Shown in pieces: positions 45,889 through 54,346 of a DNA stretch of 64,000 nucleotides. Each line of letters opens with the position of its first letter. Positions within the stretch are counted from its first letter, which is position 1. A program made the translations under genes and the position numbers. Source of the stretch: Amycolatopsis echigonensis. GTDB lineage: Bacteria > Actinomycetota > Actinomycetes > Mycobacteriales > Pseudonocardiaceae. Below the pieces are notes generated by a model, which had not been told where the DNA came from, made no database searches, and saw only the letters and a program-made list of their open reading frames with translations. The stretch spans positions 1-64,000 of the forward strand of contig NZ_JACJHR010000022.1 of NCBI RefSeq assembly GCF_014174495.1. The letters run 5' to 3'.

Positions 45889-46563
45889 ATGAGCAGCCTT
45901 TCGCCCACCGAACGCACCACGCTCGGCCGCAAACGCCACCGCGCCGCCAGCGAGCGCGCGGCGCTGCACGCCGTGCTCGACGAGGCGCTGATCTGCCACC
46001 TCGGCGTGGTCCGCGACGGCGTCCCGCTGGTGCTGCCCACCGGATACGGCCGCGACGGCGACATCCTGTACCTGCATGGTTCCACGGGCGCGGCCAGTCT
46101 GCGAGCCGCCACCAGGGGAACCGACGTCTGCGTGACGGTCACGCTGCTCGACGGGATCGTCTACTGCCGCTCAGTGAACAACCACTCGGTCAACTACCGC
46201 AGCGCGGTCATCCTCGGCCAGGCCCGGCTGGTGACCGACCCGGACGAGAAGATGCACGGCCTGCACGTGCTCACCGACCACCTCTCCCCTGGTTCGTGGG
46301 AGCACGCCCGTGCGGTGAACAAGAAGGAATTCGCCGCGGTTTCGGTGATCGCGCTCGATCTGACCGAGGCGTCCGTGAAGCTCCGCGCCGAGGGGCCGGA
46401 CGACGAACCCGAGGACGTCGCCGCGAACGCCGCCTGGGCCGGAGTGCTGCCGGTGCGCACGGTATTCGGCGAACCGGAACCGTCCGCCGACCTGCCGCCA
46501 GGCTGGACCGTGCCCGAGCACGTCGCGGCGCGGGTCACGAGGACAGCGGCAGCCGCACGGTAA
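45889..46563 (+). CDS. Pyridoxamine 5'-phosphate oxidase-like flavin protein
   Basis: 224 aa. Split-barrel FMN-binding fold: ALICHLGVVRDGVPLVLPTGYGRDGDILYLHGS, then VTLLDGIVYCRSVNNHSVNYRSAVI. This is the PNPOx-like/NimA-like subgroup of flavin-nucleotide-binding proteins. Divergent control with a MocR regulator suggests a link to vitamin B6 status. Its 3' end overlaps the convergent sensor-kinase gene by 29 nt. Confidence 0.88.
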   Translation: MSSLSPTERTTLGRKRHRAASERAALHAVLDEALICHLGVVRDGVPLVLPTGYGRDGDILYLHGSTGAASLRAATRGTDVCVTVTLLDGIVYCRSVNNHSVNYRSAVILGQARLVTDPDEKMHGLHVLTDHLSPGSWEHARAVNKKEFAAVSVIALDLTEASVKLRAEGPDDEPEDVAANAAWAGVLPVRTVFGEPEPSADLPPGWTVPEHVAARVTRTAAAAR

Positions 46564-47986
46564 ACACCGTCCGCCCGGGGCGGCTCTCCAGCGAAACCGT
46601 CCCGCCGTGCTCCACCACCAGTGAATGCACCACCGACAACCCCAGCCCGGTGCCGCCCGCGGCCCGGGTGCGGGAGTTGTCGACGCGATAGAACCGGTCG
46701 AAAATCCGCTGCTGGTCTTCCGCGGAAATTCCCGGCCCGGCATCGGTGACGGTGGCGACGGCCATTCCGTCGGTCGCCGTCACCGCCAGCTCCACCGGAG
46801 TTCCCTCGGCGGTGTGCACGGCCGCGTTCGCCAGCAGGTTGTCCAGGACTTGTCGCAGCCGGGCCGGATCCGCATGCAGCAGCACCGGTTCCTCCGGAAT
46901 CGACACCGTCAGCGGATGTCCCGGACGACCGGCCCGAAAGGCGTCCGCGGCAGCGGCGGCGATCTCGGTGAGGTCCATCCTCTGCGGCCGCACCGGCGGT
47001 TCGACGTCACGCGCGTCGAGGCGGGCGAGCAGCAGCAAATCGTCGACCAGCACGCTCATCCGCGCGGTCTCGGCCCGGATTTTCTCCAGGTGCGCCTCGC
47101 GTTCCTCCGGCTCGTTCGCGGCGGCGTAACGGAAAAGATCGGCATAGCCGCGAATCGACGTCAACGGCGTCCGCAGCTCATGCGAAGCATCAGCGACGAA
47201 CCGGCGCAGCCGATCGTTCGCCTCGGTGCGCGCGGCCAGCGAAGACTCGATGTGGCTCAACATCAAGTTGAACGCCGTCCGCAGTTCCTCAACCTCCGCG
47301 CCGCCACCAGTACCGGACGCGCGCACCGGCAAATCCGCGGTGGCGGTGAGGTCGTGCGAAGCGATGTCGTGCGCGGTGCCGGCCATGTCCGACAACGGCC
47401 GCAACCCGCGCCGCAGCACCACTCGGCCAGCGACCACGAGTATCGCCAACGCGATCAGGAACGCGATCACTTCGATCAACATCAGCTGCTGCACCGTGTT
47501 GTCGAGATCCGCCTGCGGCGCGGCGCTCAACAACACCGTGCCGGTCCCGTTCTGCGAAGTCTCCACCGGACACGCCCGCACGCGGTAAGAACCCTGACCC
47601 GGCAAGGCGATGGTGCGGAAAAGGTCGCCGCTCGTCGCTTCTTCGGCGACCTGCGCCAGCGGCCGCACGTCGTTCGGCAATGTGCTGCCCGGCTGCGGGA
47701 CGGCGTGCCCCTCCCGCACGTCGAAAACCGCGGAGTACCAGGAGTAGACGACTTCCGGATTGTCCTTCGACTCGCGCAGATGCGGCACCTGCGCGACCTG
47801 GCTGGTCTTGAGCTGCTCGTCGAGCCGCCGGTTGAGGTAGTCGTGCATCAGCTCGACGGTCAGCGCGCCGACGATCGCGAACACCACCAGCGACAGCGCG
47901 CCCAGCCCGAACGCCAGCCGCGTGCCCAGCCTCGATGCGCGCCAAGCCCGGTACCACCGGCGGGCCGAGCGCCCGATCCGGTTCAC
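46535..47986 (-). CDS. Sensor histidine kinase
   Basis: 483 aa from GTG 47986. Two membrane helices (about 21-45 and 165-187) flank a periplasmic sensor domain, followed by HAMP, HisKA with the phospho-acceptor in VADASHELRTPLTSIRGYADL, and HATPase_c (NLLANAAVHT, VTDAGPGIS, GTGLGLSVVHSL). Overlaps the response-regulator stop by 4 nt (GTGA). Resembles MprB/TcrY-like OmpR-partner kinases; the stimulus is unknown. Confidence 0.94.
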   Translation of the reverse strand: MNRIGRSARRWYRAWRASRLGTRLAFGLGALSLVVFAIVGALTVELMHDYLNRRLDEQLKTSQVAQVPHLRESKDNPEVVYSWYSAVFDVREGHAVPQPGSTLPNDVRPLAQVAEEATSGDLFRTIALPGQGSYRVRACPVETSQNGTGTVLLSAAPQADLDNTVQQLMLIEVIAFLIALAILVVAGRVVLRRGLRPLSDMAGTAHDIASHDLTATADLPVRASGTGGGAEVEELRTAFNLMLSHIESSLAARTEANDRLRRFVADASHELRTPLTSIRGYADLFRYAAANEPEEREAHLEKIRAETARMSVLVDDLLLLARLDARDVEPPVRPQRMDLTEIAAAAADAFRAGRPGHPLTVSIPEEPVLLHADPARLRQVLDNLLANAAVHTAEGTPVELAVTATDGMAVATVTDAGPGISAEDQQRIFDRFYRVDNSRTRAAGGTGLGLSVVHSLVVEHGGTVSLESRPGRTVFTVRLPLSS

Positions 47987-48684
47987 TTGCCCGCCTGTCG
48001 CACCGAGTACCCGACGCCGCGCACGGTGTGGATCAGCGGTTCGGCCTCGGTGTCGAGCTTGCGCCGCAACCGGGAGATCGCGAGTTCGACCACATTGGAC
48101 CGTCCGCCGAAGTCGTACTCCCACACGTGGTCGAGAATCTGTGCCTTGGTGAGCACGGCCGGCGAACGCCGCATCAGGTAACGCAGCAGCTCGTACTCGG
48201 TCGGCGTCAGTTCGGCGAGCTGACCGCCGCGCCGGACTTCGTGCGTCTCCTCGTCCAGGGTGAGATCGCCGACCTCCAGCACCACCGTGCGGGTGTCCGG
48301 TTTCTCGGACGTCCTCCGCAGCACCGCGCGCAGCCGCGCCATCAACTCCTCGACGGAGAACGGCTTGACGAGGTAATCGTCACCCCCGCGGGTGAGGCCG
48401 GCGATGCGGTCGGCGGTCGCGTCCTTCGCGGTCAGGAAAACCACCGGGACCGCGTCGTGTTTCTCGCGCAGTTTGTCGAGCACGGTGAAACCGTCGAAAT
48501 CGGGCAGCATGAGGTCGAGCACGACGATGTCGGGAGCGAACTCCGCGGCGCGCGCGAGAGCGTCGGCACCGCATCCGGCCGTCACGGCCTGCCAGCCCTC
48601 GTAACGGGCGACGGTCGCGACCAGGTCGGCGATGTGCGGCTCGTCGTCCACGACCAGCAGCCGCACCGGATTCGGGTTCTCCAC
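47983..48684 (-). CDS. OmpR-family response regulator
   Basis: 233 aa from GTG 48684 with GGAGG 8 nt upstream. Receiver domain with LLVVDDEPHIAD, phospho-Asp in IVVLDLMLPDFDG, and K in DYLVKPFS; then a winged-helix effector domain ending VVELAISRLRRKLD..HTVRGVGYSVR. Transcribed before and coupled to its kinase. Divergent from the VOC-methyltransferase pair by 133 bp. Confidence 0.95.
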   Translation of the reverse strand: MENPNPVRLLVVDDEPHIADLVATVARYEGWQAVTAGCGADALARAAEFAPDIVVLDLMLPDFDGFTVLDKLREKHDAVPVVFLTAKDATADRIAGLTRGGDDYLVKPFSVEELMARLRAVLRRTSEKPDTRTVVLEVGDLTLDEETHEVRRGGQLAELTPTEYELLRYLMRRSPAVLTKAQILDHVWEYDFGGRSNVVELAISRLRRKLDTEAEPLIHTVRGVGYSVRQAGK

Positions 48685-48817
48685 CCCGCCATCCTCCGCG
48701 ACGTTCGCGCGGGCGCGCGAACCGAACCCCCAGCTGACAGCTACTCGACAGGTTCGCCGCCGCGGCGGAGCCGGAAATCCGTCGCGCGCTTCGGGCATTC
48801 CGGGCAGACTCCGGGCC

Positions 48818-49189
48818 ATGACCTCCGTCGTGCACAACATCACCGTCGACTGCGCGGACCCGTGGGAACTGGCCAAGTTCTGGACCGAGGTGACCGGCCG
48901 CCCGGTCGGCGAGGACGACCACCAGGGCGACCCGGAAATCGGCATCACGCTCGACTCCGGCGTCACGCTGCTGTTCATCGCCGTCCCGGAACCCAAGGCG
49001 GGCAAAAACCGGCTGCACCTCTGCCTGCGGCCGGACGTGCCCCGCGACGAAGAAGTGGACCGGTTGCTCAAGCTGGGCGCGACCCTGCATTCCGATCACC
49101 GCCGCGAGGACGGCAGCGGCTGGGCGGTCCTCCAGGACCCGGAAGGCAACGAATTCTGCGTCCTGCGCAGCGCGGCGGAGAAGGCATGA
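48818..49189 (+). CDS. VOC-family (glyoxalase-like) protein
   Basis: 123 aa from ATG 48818. One vicinal-oxygen-chelate unit: VHNITVDCADPWELAKFWTEVTGRP and WAVLQDPEGNEFCVL. Similar proteins are called glyoxalase or bleomycin-resistance-like; function cannot be set from sequence. Overlaps the next methyltransferase start by 4 nt. Confidence 0.88.
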   Translation: MTSVVHNITVDCADPWELAKFWTEVTGRPVGEDDHQGDPEIGITLDSGVTLLFIAVPEPKAGKNRLHLCLRPDVPRDEEVDRLLKLGATLHSDHRREDGSGWAVLQDPEGNEFCVLRSAAEKA

Positions 49190-50007
49190 CGGATTCGTTC
49201 GAGGTCAATCGCGCCAACTGGGACGACCGCGCCCCGATCCACGCGCGCTCGGCGTACTACGAGTTCGACAAGTTCAAGGCCGATCCCGCGCACCTGAGCC
49301 AGATCGTGCGGTTCGACCAGCCGCGGCTCGGCGACGTTTCCGGGCTGCGCACCGTGCATCTGCAGTGCCACATCGGCACGGACACGCTGTCGCTGCACCG
49401 GCTCGGGGCCCGGATCTCTGGTCTGGACCTCTCCCCGGCGTCGCTCGCCGAGGCGCGCAAGCTCGCGGACGCCACCGGCGCGGACATCGACTACCACGAG
49501 GCGAACGTCTACGACGCGGTGGAAGTCTTCGGAGAGAACGCGTTCGACCTGGTGTACACCGGAATCGGTGCGCTCTGCTGGCTGCCGAAGATCGTGCCGT
49601 GGGCGGAAGTGGTCGCGCGGCTGCTGCGGCCGGGCGGACGGCTGTTCATGCGCGAGGGCCATCCGATGCTGTGGACGCTGGACGACGAATCCGAACGCGC
49701 GTGGCCGAAATACGACTACTTCGAGCACGACGAGCCGCTCGTGTTCAGCGACGACACCACGTACGTCGACACGGACGAGCCGGTGCGCACGACGATCACG
49801 CACAGCTGGAACCATTCGCTCGGCGAGATCGTCACCGCGCTGCTCGACCAGGGCCTGATCCTGACCGGGCTGACCGAGCACGACACCGCGGCGTGGAACG
49901 CCTTGCCGCACGAGATGGAAGAGGCCGGGGGCGGCGAATGGCGGCTGCGCGACAACCCGCGCCGGATCGCCGCGAGCTACACCCTGCAGGCGCGGCGCCC
50001 CGCATAG
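49186..50007 (+). CDS. Class I SAM-dependent methyltransferase
   Basis: 273 aa. SAM motif I is the variant VHLQCHIGTDTLSLHRLG, followed by ISGLDLSPASLAEAR and FDLVYTGIGALCWLP, and LLRPGGRLFMREGHPML. This pattern is common in an actinobacterial family of small-molecule methyltransferases. Coupled to the VOC gene (ATGA). Substrate unknown. Confidence 0.88.
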   Translation: MTDSFEVNRANWDDRAPIHARSAYYEFDKFKADPAHLSQIVRFDQPRLGDVSGLRTVHLQCHIGTDTLSLHRLGARISGLDLSPASLAEARKLADATGADIDYHEANVYDAVEVFGENAFDLVYTGIGALCWLPKIVPWAEVVARLLRPGGRLFMREGHPMLWTLDDESERAWPKYDYFEHDEPLVFSDDTTYVDTDEPVRTTITHSWNHSLGEIVTALLDQGLILTGLTEHDTAAWNALPHEMEEAGGGEWRLRDNPRRIAASYTLQARRPA

Positions 50008-50017
50008 AGTGCGGGAC

Positions 50018-51004
50018 ATGACACGCATCGCCGTCGCCGCACTGGGCGGCACCATCTCGATGGCTCCCGGACGTTCGAGCGAAGACGGCGTCGTGCCGCG
50101 GCTGAGCGCCGAGGATCTGCTGGGAGAACTGGGTTCCCGGCTGCCGATGGAGGTCACCGCGGCGACGCTGGCCGGGCTGTCGAGTTCGTCGATGGACTAC
50201 GCGACGCTCGCGCGGACCCGGCAGTGGGGCATCGAGCAGATCGAGGCGGGCGCGGACGGTCTCGTGGTGGTGCAGGGCACGGACACGCTGGAGGAAACGG
50301 CGTACCTGTTCGACCTCACGTGGCCGTCCGACGCGCCGGTGGTGATCACCGGCGCGATGCGGAACCCGAGCCTGCCCAGCCCGGACGGGCAGGCGAACAT
50401 CCTCGCCGCGCTCACCGTCGCCGCCGATCCGCGCAGCCGCGGCCGGGGCGCGCTGGTGGCGTTCAACGACGACGTGCACGCGGCGCGGTGGGTGCGGAAG
50501 ACGCATTCCAGCCACGTCGAAACGTTTTCGTCGCGGCCGGCGGGTCCGCTCGGCATGGTCGCCGAGGGAGCGGTGCATTACTTCCACCCGTCACCGCCGC
50601 GTCCGCCGGTGCTGCCGGGAGCCGAAGCCGTCGATTTCGTGCCGCTGCTGGAATCGGGGCTCGAAGATTCGGGCGAATTGCTGTCGCTGGTTCTCCAGGG
50701 CGGAGCGCGCGGCGTGGTGGTGGCCGCCAACGGCGTCGGACACGTGTCGGCCGCGACGGCAGACGTGCTCGCGGCGGCGGAAGTACCGGTCGTCGTCGCT
50801 TCCCGGACCGGTGCCGGGCCGACTTTCCGCAGCACCTACGGATTTCACGGCTCCGAATCGAGCCTGATCCGGATGGGCGCGACGATGGCCGGATGGCTGT
50901 GCCCGCGGAAATCGCGGATCCTGTTGCAGGTTCTGCTGGCGGCGAGGGTCGGCCGGGAGGAGATCGAGCGGCAGTTCAGGCTGCGCGGCGACCTCGACCG
51001 CTGA
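50018..51004 (+). CDS. ansA: Asparaginase (type I/II L-asparaginase family)
   Basis: 328 aa from ATG 50018 (MTRIAVAALGGTIS); a GTG 9 nt earlier is also possible. The first active-site Thr is in GGTIS, the second with Asp in VVVQGTDTLEETA, and the Lys in the ITGAMRNP block region follows. Hydrolyses Asn to Asp and ammonia. Its TGA directly abuts the stop of the convergent cysteine-dioxygenase gene (TGATCA shared junction), so no room for a terminator between them. Confidence 0.92.
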   Translation: MTRIAVAALGGTISMAPGRSSEDGVVPRLSAEDLLGELGSRLPMEVTAATLAGLSSSSMDYATLARTRQWGIEQIEAGADGLVVVQGTDTLEETAYLFDLTWPSDAPVVITGAMRNPSLPSPDGQANILAALTVAADPRSRGRGALVAFNDDVHAARWVRKTHSSHVETFSSRPAGPLGMVAEGAVHYFHPSPPRPPVLPGAEAVDFVPLLESGLEDSGELLSLVLQGGARGVVVAANGVGHVSAATADVLAAAEVPVVVASRTGAGPTFRSTYGFHGSESSLIRMGATMAGWLCPRKSRILLQVLLAARVGREEIERQFRLRGDLDR

Positions 51005-51484
51005 TCACGCGCGGAACGGCCCGTCCACCGGATTCGCCTGGTACGACCGCATCTGCCGGCCGCCCTGGCGGTAGACGTGCACGCTGATGGCCGGGTCCGG
51101 GCCGTCGTTGCGCACCTCGTGCACGTAGCCCGGGCCGAACACCCGCGACTGCCCCGCGGACAGGCCGTGCACCTCGGTCACCGCGCGCCCGCCCGGGGCA
51201 CGCCGCGCGACGGTTTCGGTCAGCCGCCCGGACACGACGGTGAACGCACCGGTCGAGAACGCGTGGTCGTGCAGGTCGGTGTGCTGGCCGGGAAGCCAGC
51301 TGAGCAGCCAGACCTCCTGGTCCTCGGTGCGTTCGACGAGGGCGGAGAACCGCTCGTCGGGGTGGTAGCGCAGCAGGCTGCCCCAGCGTTCCCGGTCGGC
51401 GGCCACGTCGACGGCGACGCGGACCGGGTGGCGCAGGGCGGGGTTCTCGGGACGCAGCAGGGTGTTGTCCGGAACGGCGAACAT
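51005..51484 (-). CDS. Cysteine dioxygenase-like cupin
   Basis: 159 aa, cupin with the mononuclear Fe ligands H-x-H in DLHDHAFSTGAF and a third His in GPGYVHEVRN. Converts Cys to cysteine sulfinate. AAGGA 9 nt upstream of ATG 51484. A Cys-rich short frame precedes it (51538-51600), arguing for cysteine-dependent control and supporting the assignment. Confidence 0.92.
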   Translation of the reverse strand: MFAVPDNTLLRPENPALRHPVRVAVDVAADRERWGSLLRYHPDERFSALVERTEDQEVWLLSWLPGQHTDLHDHAFSTGAFTVVSGRLTETVARRAPGGRAVTEVHGLSAGQSRVFGPGYVHEVRNDGPDPAISVHVYRQGGRQMRSYQANPVDGPFRA

Positions 51485-51537
51485 GAAAAGAAGTCCTTAC
51501 GGGAAGAAGATGGGTGTCGAACTGGCCGGGGCTAGGT

Positions 51538-51600
51538 TCACCGACAACAGCGACACGACATGCCCATGACGGGGCGGAGGTCGGAAGACCCCGGCCGCAT
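51538..51600 (-). CDS. Cys-rich leader peptide upstream of cysteine dioxygenase
   Basis: A 20-codon frame, in the same direction as the dioxygenase gene and 53 nt before it, ends MGMSCRCCR and stop. Three Cys in the last five residues mirror the Cys-rich leader peptides of mycobacteria, which use ribosome stalling at Cys codons to control sulfur genes. The start may be any of several in-frame ATGs (51606, 51600, 51567). No clear Shine-Dalgarno, so it may be leaderless. Too short for usual gene finding; recognised from codon content and position. Confidence 0.6.
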   Translation of the reverse strand: MRPGSSDLRPVMGMSCRCCR

Positions 51601-51713
51601 CGTCATCTCGCACGTCAGCATGCCGCACAGCGAACCAGCCCCGGAGCGCCCGGTCAACCCGTCCCACCCCCTGGACCGCCCTCGGTGAGGGCAGGTTCAC
51701 ACCCGGGGACCGC

Positions 51714-52739
51714 TCAGCGCCACTCCGGCTTCCGCGACCGTCCGAGCAGCTCCGCGCCCGCCTGCCGCGGGTCGACGCCCTCGTGGCACACCCGGTACAT
51801 CGCGTCCGTGATCGGCATGTCGGCCCCGTGCCGCTGCGCCAGCTCGCGGATCGACGAGCACGACGCGACCCCCTCGGCGACCTGGCCGCCGGTCGCCGCC
51901 TGCGCCTCGGCCAGCGTTTCGCCGCGGCCGAGCCGTTCTCCGAAGGTGCGGTTGCGCGACAACGGCGACGAGCACGTCGCGACCAGGTCGCCGAGCCCGG
52001 CGAGCCCGGCGAAGGTCAGCGGGTCCGCGCCGAGTTTCGCGCCGAGCCGCGCCATTTCGGCGAGACCGCGCGTGATGAGCGTCGCCATCGTGTTCGCGCC
52101 CAAGCCCATCCCGGCGGCCATCCCGCAGCTGAGCGCGATCACGTTCTTGCACGCGCCGCCCAGCTCGCAGCCGACCACGTCGGTGTTGGTGTAGGGCCGG
52201 AAATACTGGTTCGACGTCGCCTGCTGGACCGCTTTCGCCCGCTCGTGGTCGGCGCAGGCGAGCACCGCGGCGGCGGGCTGCCCGTCGGCGATCTCGCGGG
52301 CCAGGTTCGGCCCGGACACCACCACGATCTCGCCCGGATCGACCTCGGCGAGTTCGGCGATCACCTCGCTCATCCGCTTGAGCGTGCCCAGTTCCACGCC
52401 CTTGGCCAGGCTGACCAGGATCGCGTCCCGCGGCAGCAGCGGCTGCCAGCCGGTGAGGTTCGCGCGCAAGCTCTGGCTCGGCACCCCGAGCACGACCGCC
52501 TGCGCTCCGTCCAGCGCCTCGGCCGCGTCAGCCGTCGCGGTGATCCGTTCCGGCAACGACGTTCCCGGCAGATACGACTCGTTGGTGTGCCGCTCCCGGA
52601 TCTCCTCGGCGACGCTTTCCCGGCGCGCCCACATCGTCACGTCCCGGCCCGCGTCCCCGAGCACCTTCGCGAACGCCGTGCCCCACGAACCCGCGCCGAG
52701 CACGGTGACCCGCTGCACGTCGGCGGCGAAACCCGCCAT
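51714..52739 (-). CDS. gpsA: Glycerol-3-phosphate dehydrogenase [NAD(P)+]
   Basis: 341 aa. Makes sn-glycerol-3-phosphate for phospholipids. N-terminal [13 protein letters not shown] is the dinucleotide site; [26 protein letters not shown], and the catalytic Lys in [23 protein letters not shown] follow. Start overlaps the acyltransferase stop by one base (TGATG). The gpsA-cofC-ppk order matches M. tuberculosis. Confidence 0.97.
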   Translation of the reverse strand: MAGFAADVQRVTVLGAGSWGTAFAKVLGDAGRDVTMWARRESVAEEIRERHTNESYLPGTSLPERITATADAAEALDGAQAVVLGVPSQSLRANLTGWQPLLPRDAILVSLAKGVELGTLKRMSEVIAELAEVDPGEIVVVSGPNLAREIADGQPAAAVLACADHERAKAVQQATSNQYFRPYTNTDVVGCELGGACKNVIALSCGMAAGMGLGANTMATLITRGLAEMARLGAKLGADPLTFAGLAGLGDLVATCSSPLSRNRTFGERLGRGETLAEAQAATGGQVAEGVASCSSIRELAQRHGADMPITDAMYRVCHEGVDPRQAGAELLGRSRKPEWR

Positions 52740-53542
52740 CAGGCACCGTCCTCCGGCTTCTCCGCGGCGGCGGCCTCGTCCAAGGCCGTTGCCGGATCCT
52801 TCACCACGTCCGCCACGCTGCTGTCCGCTTTCTTCGTCTCCGCCGCCGTTTCCGGCTTCTTCGCGGGCGGTTCCTCGTGCCGGATCTCCGCCAGCAGACG
52901 GGTCACCTCGTCCATCAGCACCGCGGTGACCTCGCGCAGGGTCGAGGCGCTGCGCGGGTTCCCGCCCCGGTACGCCGACAGGTCGATCGGATCGCCGACC
53001 AGGTGCGTCACCGTCTTGCGCGGGAACGGCGTGAACTTCTTGGTGTAGCCGTTGAAAATCTGGTTCGTGCCCCAGCGCGCGATCGGGATCACCGGCACGT
53101 CGTTCTGCAGCGCCAGCCGCGCCGCACCGCTGTAGGCCTCCTTCGGCCAGCCCAGCGGGTCCTTCGTGATGGTGCCCTCGGGGTAGATCACGATGACCTT
53201 GCCCTCTTGCAGCGCCTGGTGCGCGGCCTTGAGGCTGTCGCCGGCCGCGCTCGAGCCGCGCGCCACCGGGATCTGGCCGGACCCGGTCACGATCCGGCCG
53301 AAGATCGGCACGTCCTTCAGGCTCGCCTTGAGGAAGAACCGCGGCACCCGCTTCTGCCGGTGCACGAACACCGCGTCGACCGCCGGGTCCAGGTGCGAAA
53401 TGTGGTTCATCACCAGCACCGCGGGCCCTTGCCGGGGGATTTTCTCCGCGCCGAGGTACACCCGCTTGCCGATCGCGGTCAGCGGATAGAACGCGGCGGC
53501 GGCCAGCCCCACCCAGAATCCGCCCTTCTCACGCCGTGCCAC
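52739..53542 (-). CDS. 1-acyl-sn-glycerol-3-phosphate acyltransferase (PlsC family)
   Basis: 267 aa from GTG 53542 after GAGGAGGAG. The acyltransferase HX4D motif is NHISHLD and the second motif YPEGTITKD; membrane-associated N terminus [19 protein letters not shown] hydrophilic Lys/Ala/Glu-rich tail of about 50 residues is probably disordered. Coupled to gpsA: the pair supplies and acylates glycerol-3-phosphate. Confidence 0.93.
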   Translation of the reverse strand: MARREKGGFWVGLAAAAFYPLTAIGKRVYLGAEKIPRQGPAVLVMNHISHLDPAVDAVFVHRQKRVPRFFLKASLKDVPIFGRIVTGSGQIPVARGSSAAGDSLKAAHQALQEGKVIVIYPEGTITKDPLGWPKEAYSGAARLALQNDVPVIPIARWGTNQIFNGYTKKFTPFPRKTVTHLVGDPIDLSAYRGGNPRSASTLREVTAVLMDEVTRLLAEIRHEEPPAKKPETAAETKKADSSVADVVKDPATALDEAAAAEKPEDGA

Positions 53543-53658
53543 AGTTCTCCTCCTCGGGTCGCCTCTGCTCCGGGTGATCCTGCCGCGCGCCGGTTCGCGC
53601 AGTCCAGGGAGGGTGCGCTCACGCACGCGCGCGACGGGTTTCGGGTAAAGATGGACAG

Positions 53659-54273
53659 GTGGACGCAGACCTGGTCATGCCGCTGAAACCGCCGGGCGCG
53701 GGCAAGTCCCGGCTGCGCGGGGCGGTCGCCGCGCACCGGCACGCCGAGCTCGTGCTGGCGCTGGCCTGCGACACGCTGGCCGCGGTCACGTCGGTCGCCC
53801 GGGTCCGGCGCGTGCTCGTCGTCACCTCCGATCCGGCCGCGCTGTCCGAATTGGCCGGTCTCGGCGTCGAACTGGTCGCCGAACCGGCGGGCGGCGGGCT
53901 CAACGAAGCGCTGCGGCACGGCGCGGAGCTGCTGCGCGCGGACGCGCCGGACGGAGTAGTCGGCGCGCTCCAAGCGGATCTTCCCGCGTTGCGCGCGGTG
54001 GATCTGGAACACGCGCTGACCGAGGCCGCGGGCCGCCGGGCGGTGGTGTTCGACCGGCAGGGCACCGGGACCACGCTGTTGCTGTCCGCGCCGGGAAAAC
54101 CGCTCGACCCGCACTTCGGCGCCGGATCCGCGGAACTGCATCGGGCGTCCGGTGCGATTCCGCTCACCCAAGCGCTGCCCTCGCTGCGCAGCGACGTCGA
54201 CACCGAAGATGATCTCCGACACGCCGCGAAACTCGGTCTGGGGAAGCGAACCGCCGCATTGCTCCCGGCCTGA
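53659..54273 (+). CDS. cofC: Phosphoenolpyruvate (2-phospho-lactate) guanylyltransferase
   Basis: 204 aa, CofC/FbiD, activates PEP or 2-phospholactate for F420 synthesis. Short N-terminal LVMPLKPPGAGKSRLRG, VRRVLVVTSDPAALSELAG, GGLNEALRHGAELLR and LQADLPALRAVDLEHAL (metal Asp) match the family. GTG start, near TSS and perhaps leaderless. Located beside ppk and gpsA, as Rv2983 (fbiD) is in M. tuberculosis. Confidence 0.93.
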   Translation: MDADLVMPLKPPGAGKSRLRGAVAAHRHAELVLALACDTLAAVTSVARVRRVLVVTSDPAALSELAGLGVELVAEPAGGGLNEALRHGAELLRADAPDGVVGALQADLPALRAVDLEHALTEAAGRRAVVFDRQGTGTTLLLSAPGKPLDPHFGAGSAELHRASGAIPLTQALPSLRSDVDTEDDLRHAAKLGLGKRTAALLPA

Positions 54274-54346
54274 CGGGCAAAATCGCGCCGACGTGTTCAC
54301 TCGACCTTCATCGCGGCCTGCGCAAACCACAGCTTCGTAGTGAACA

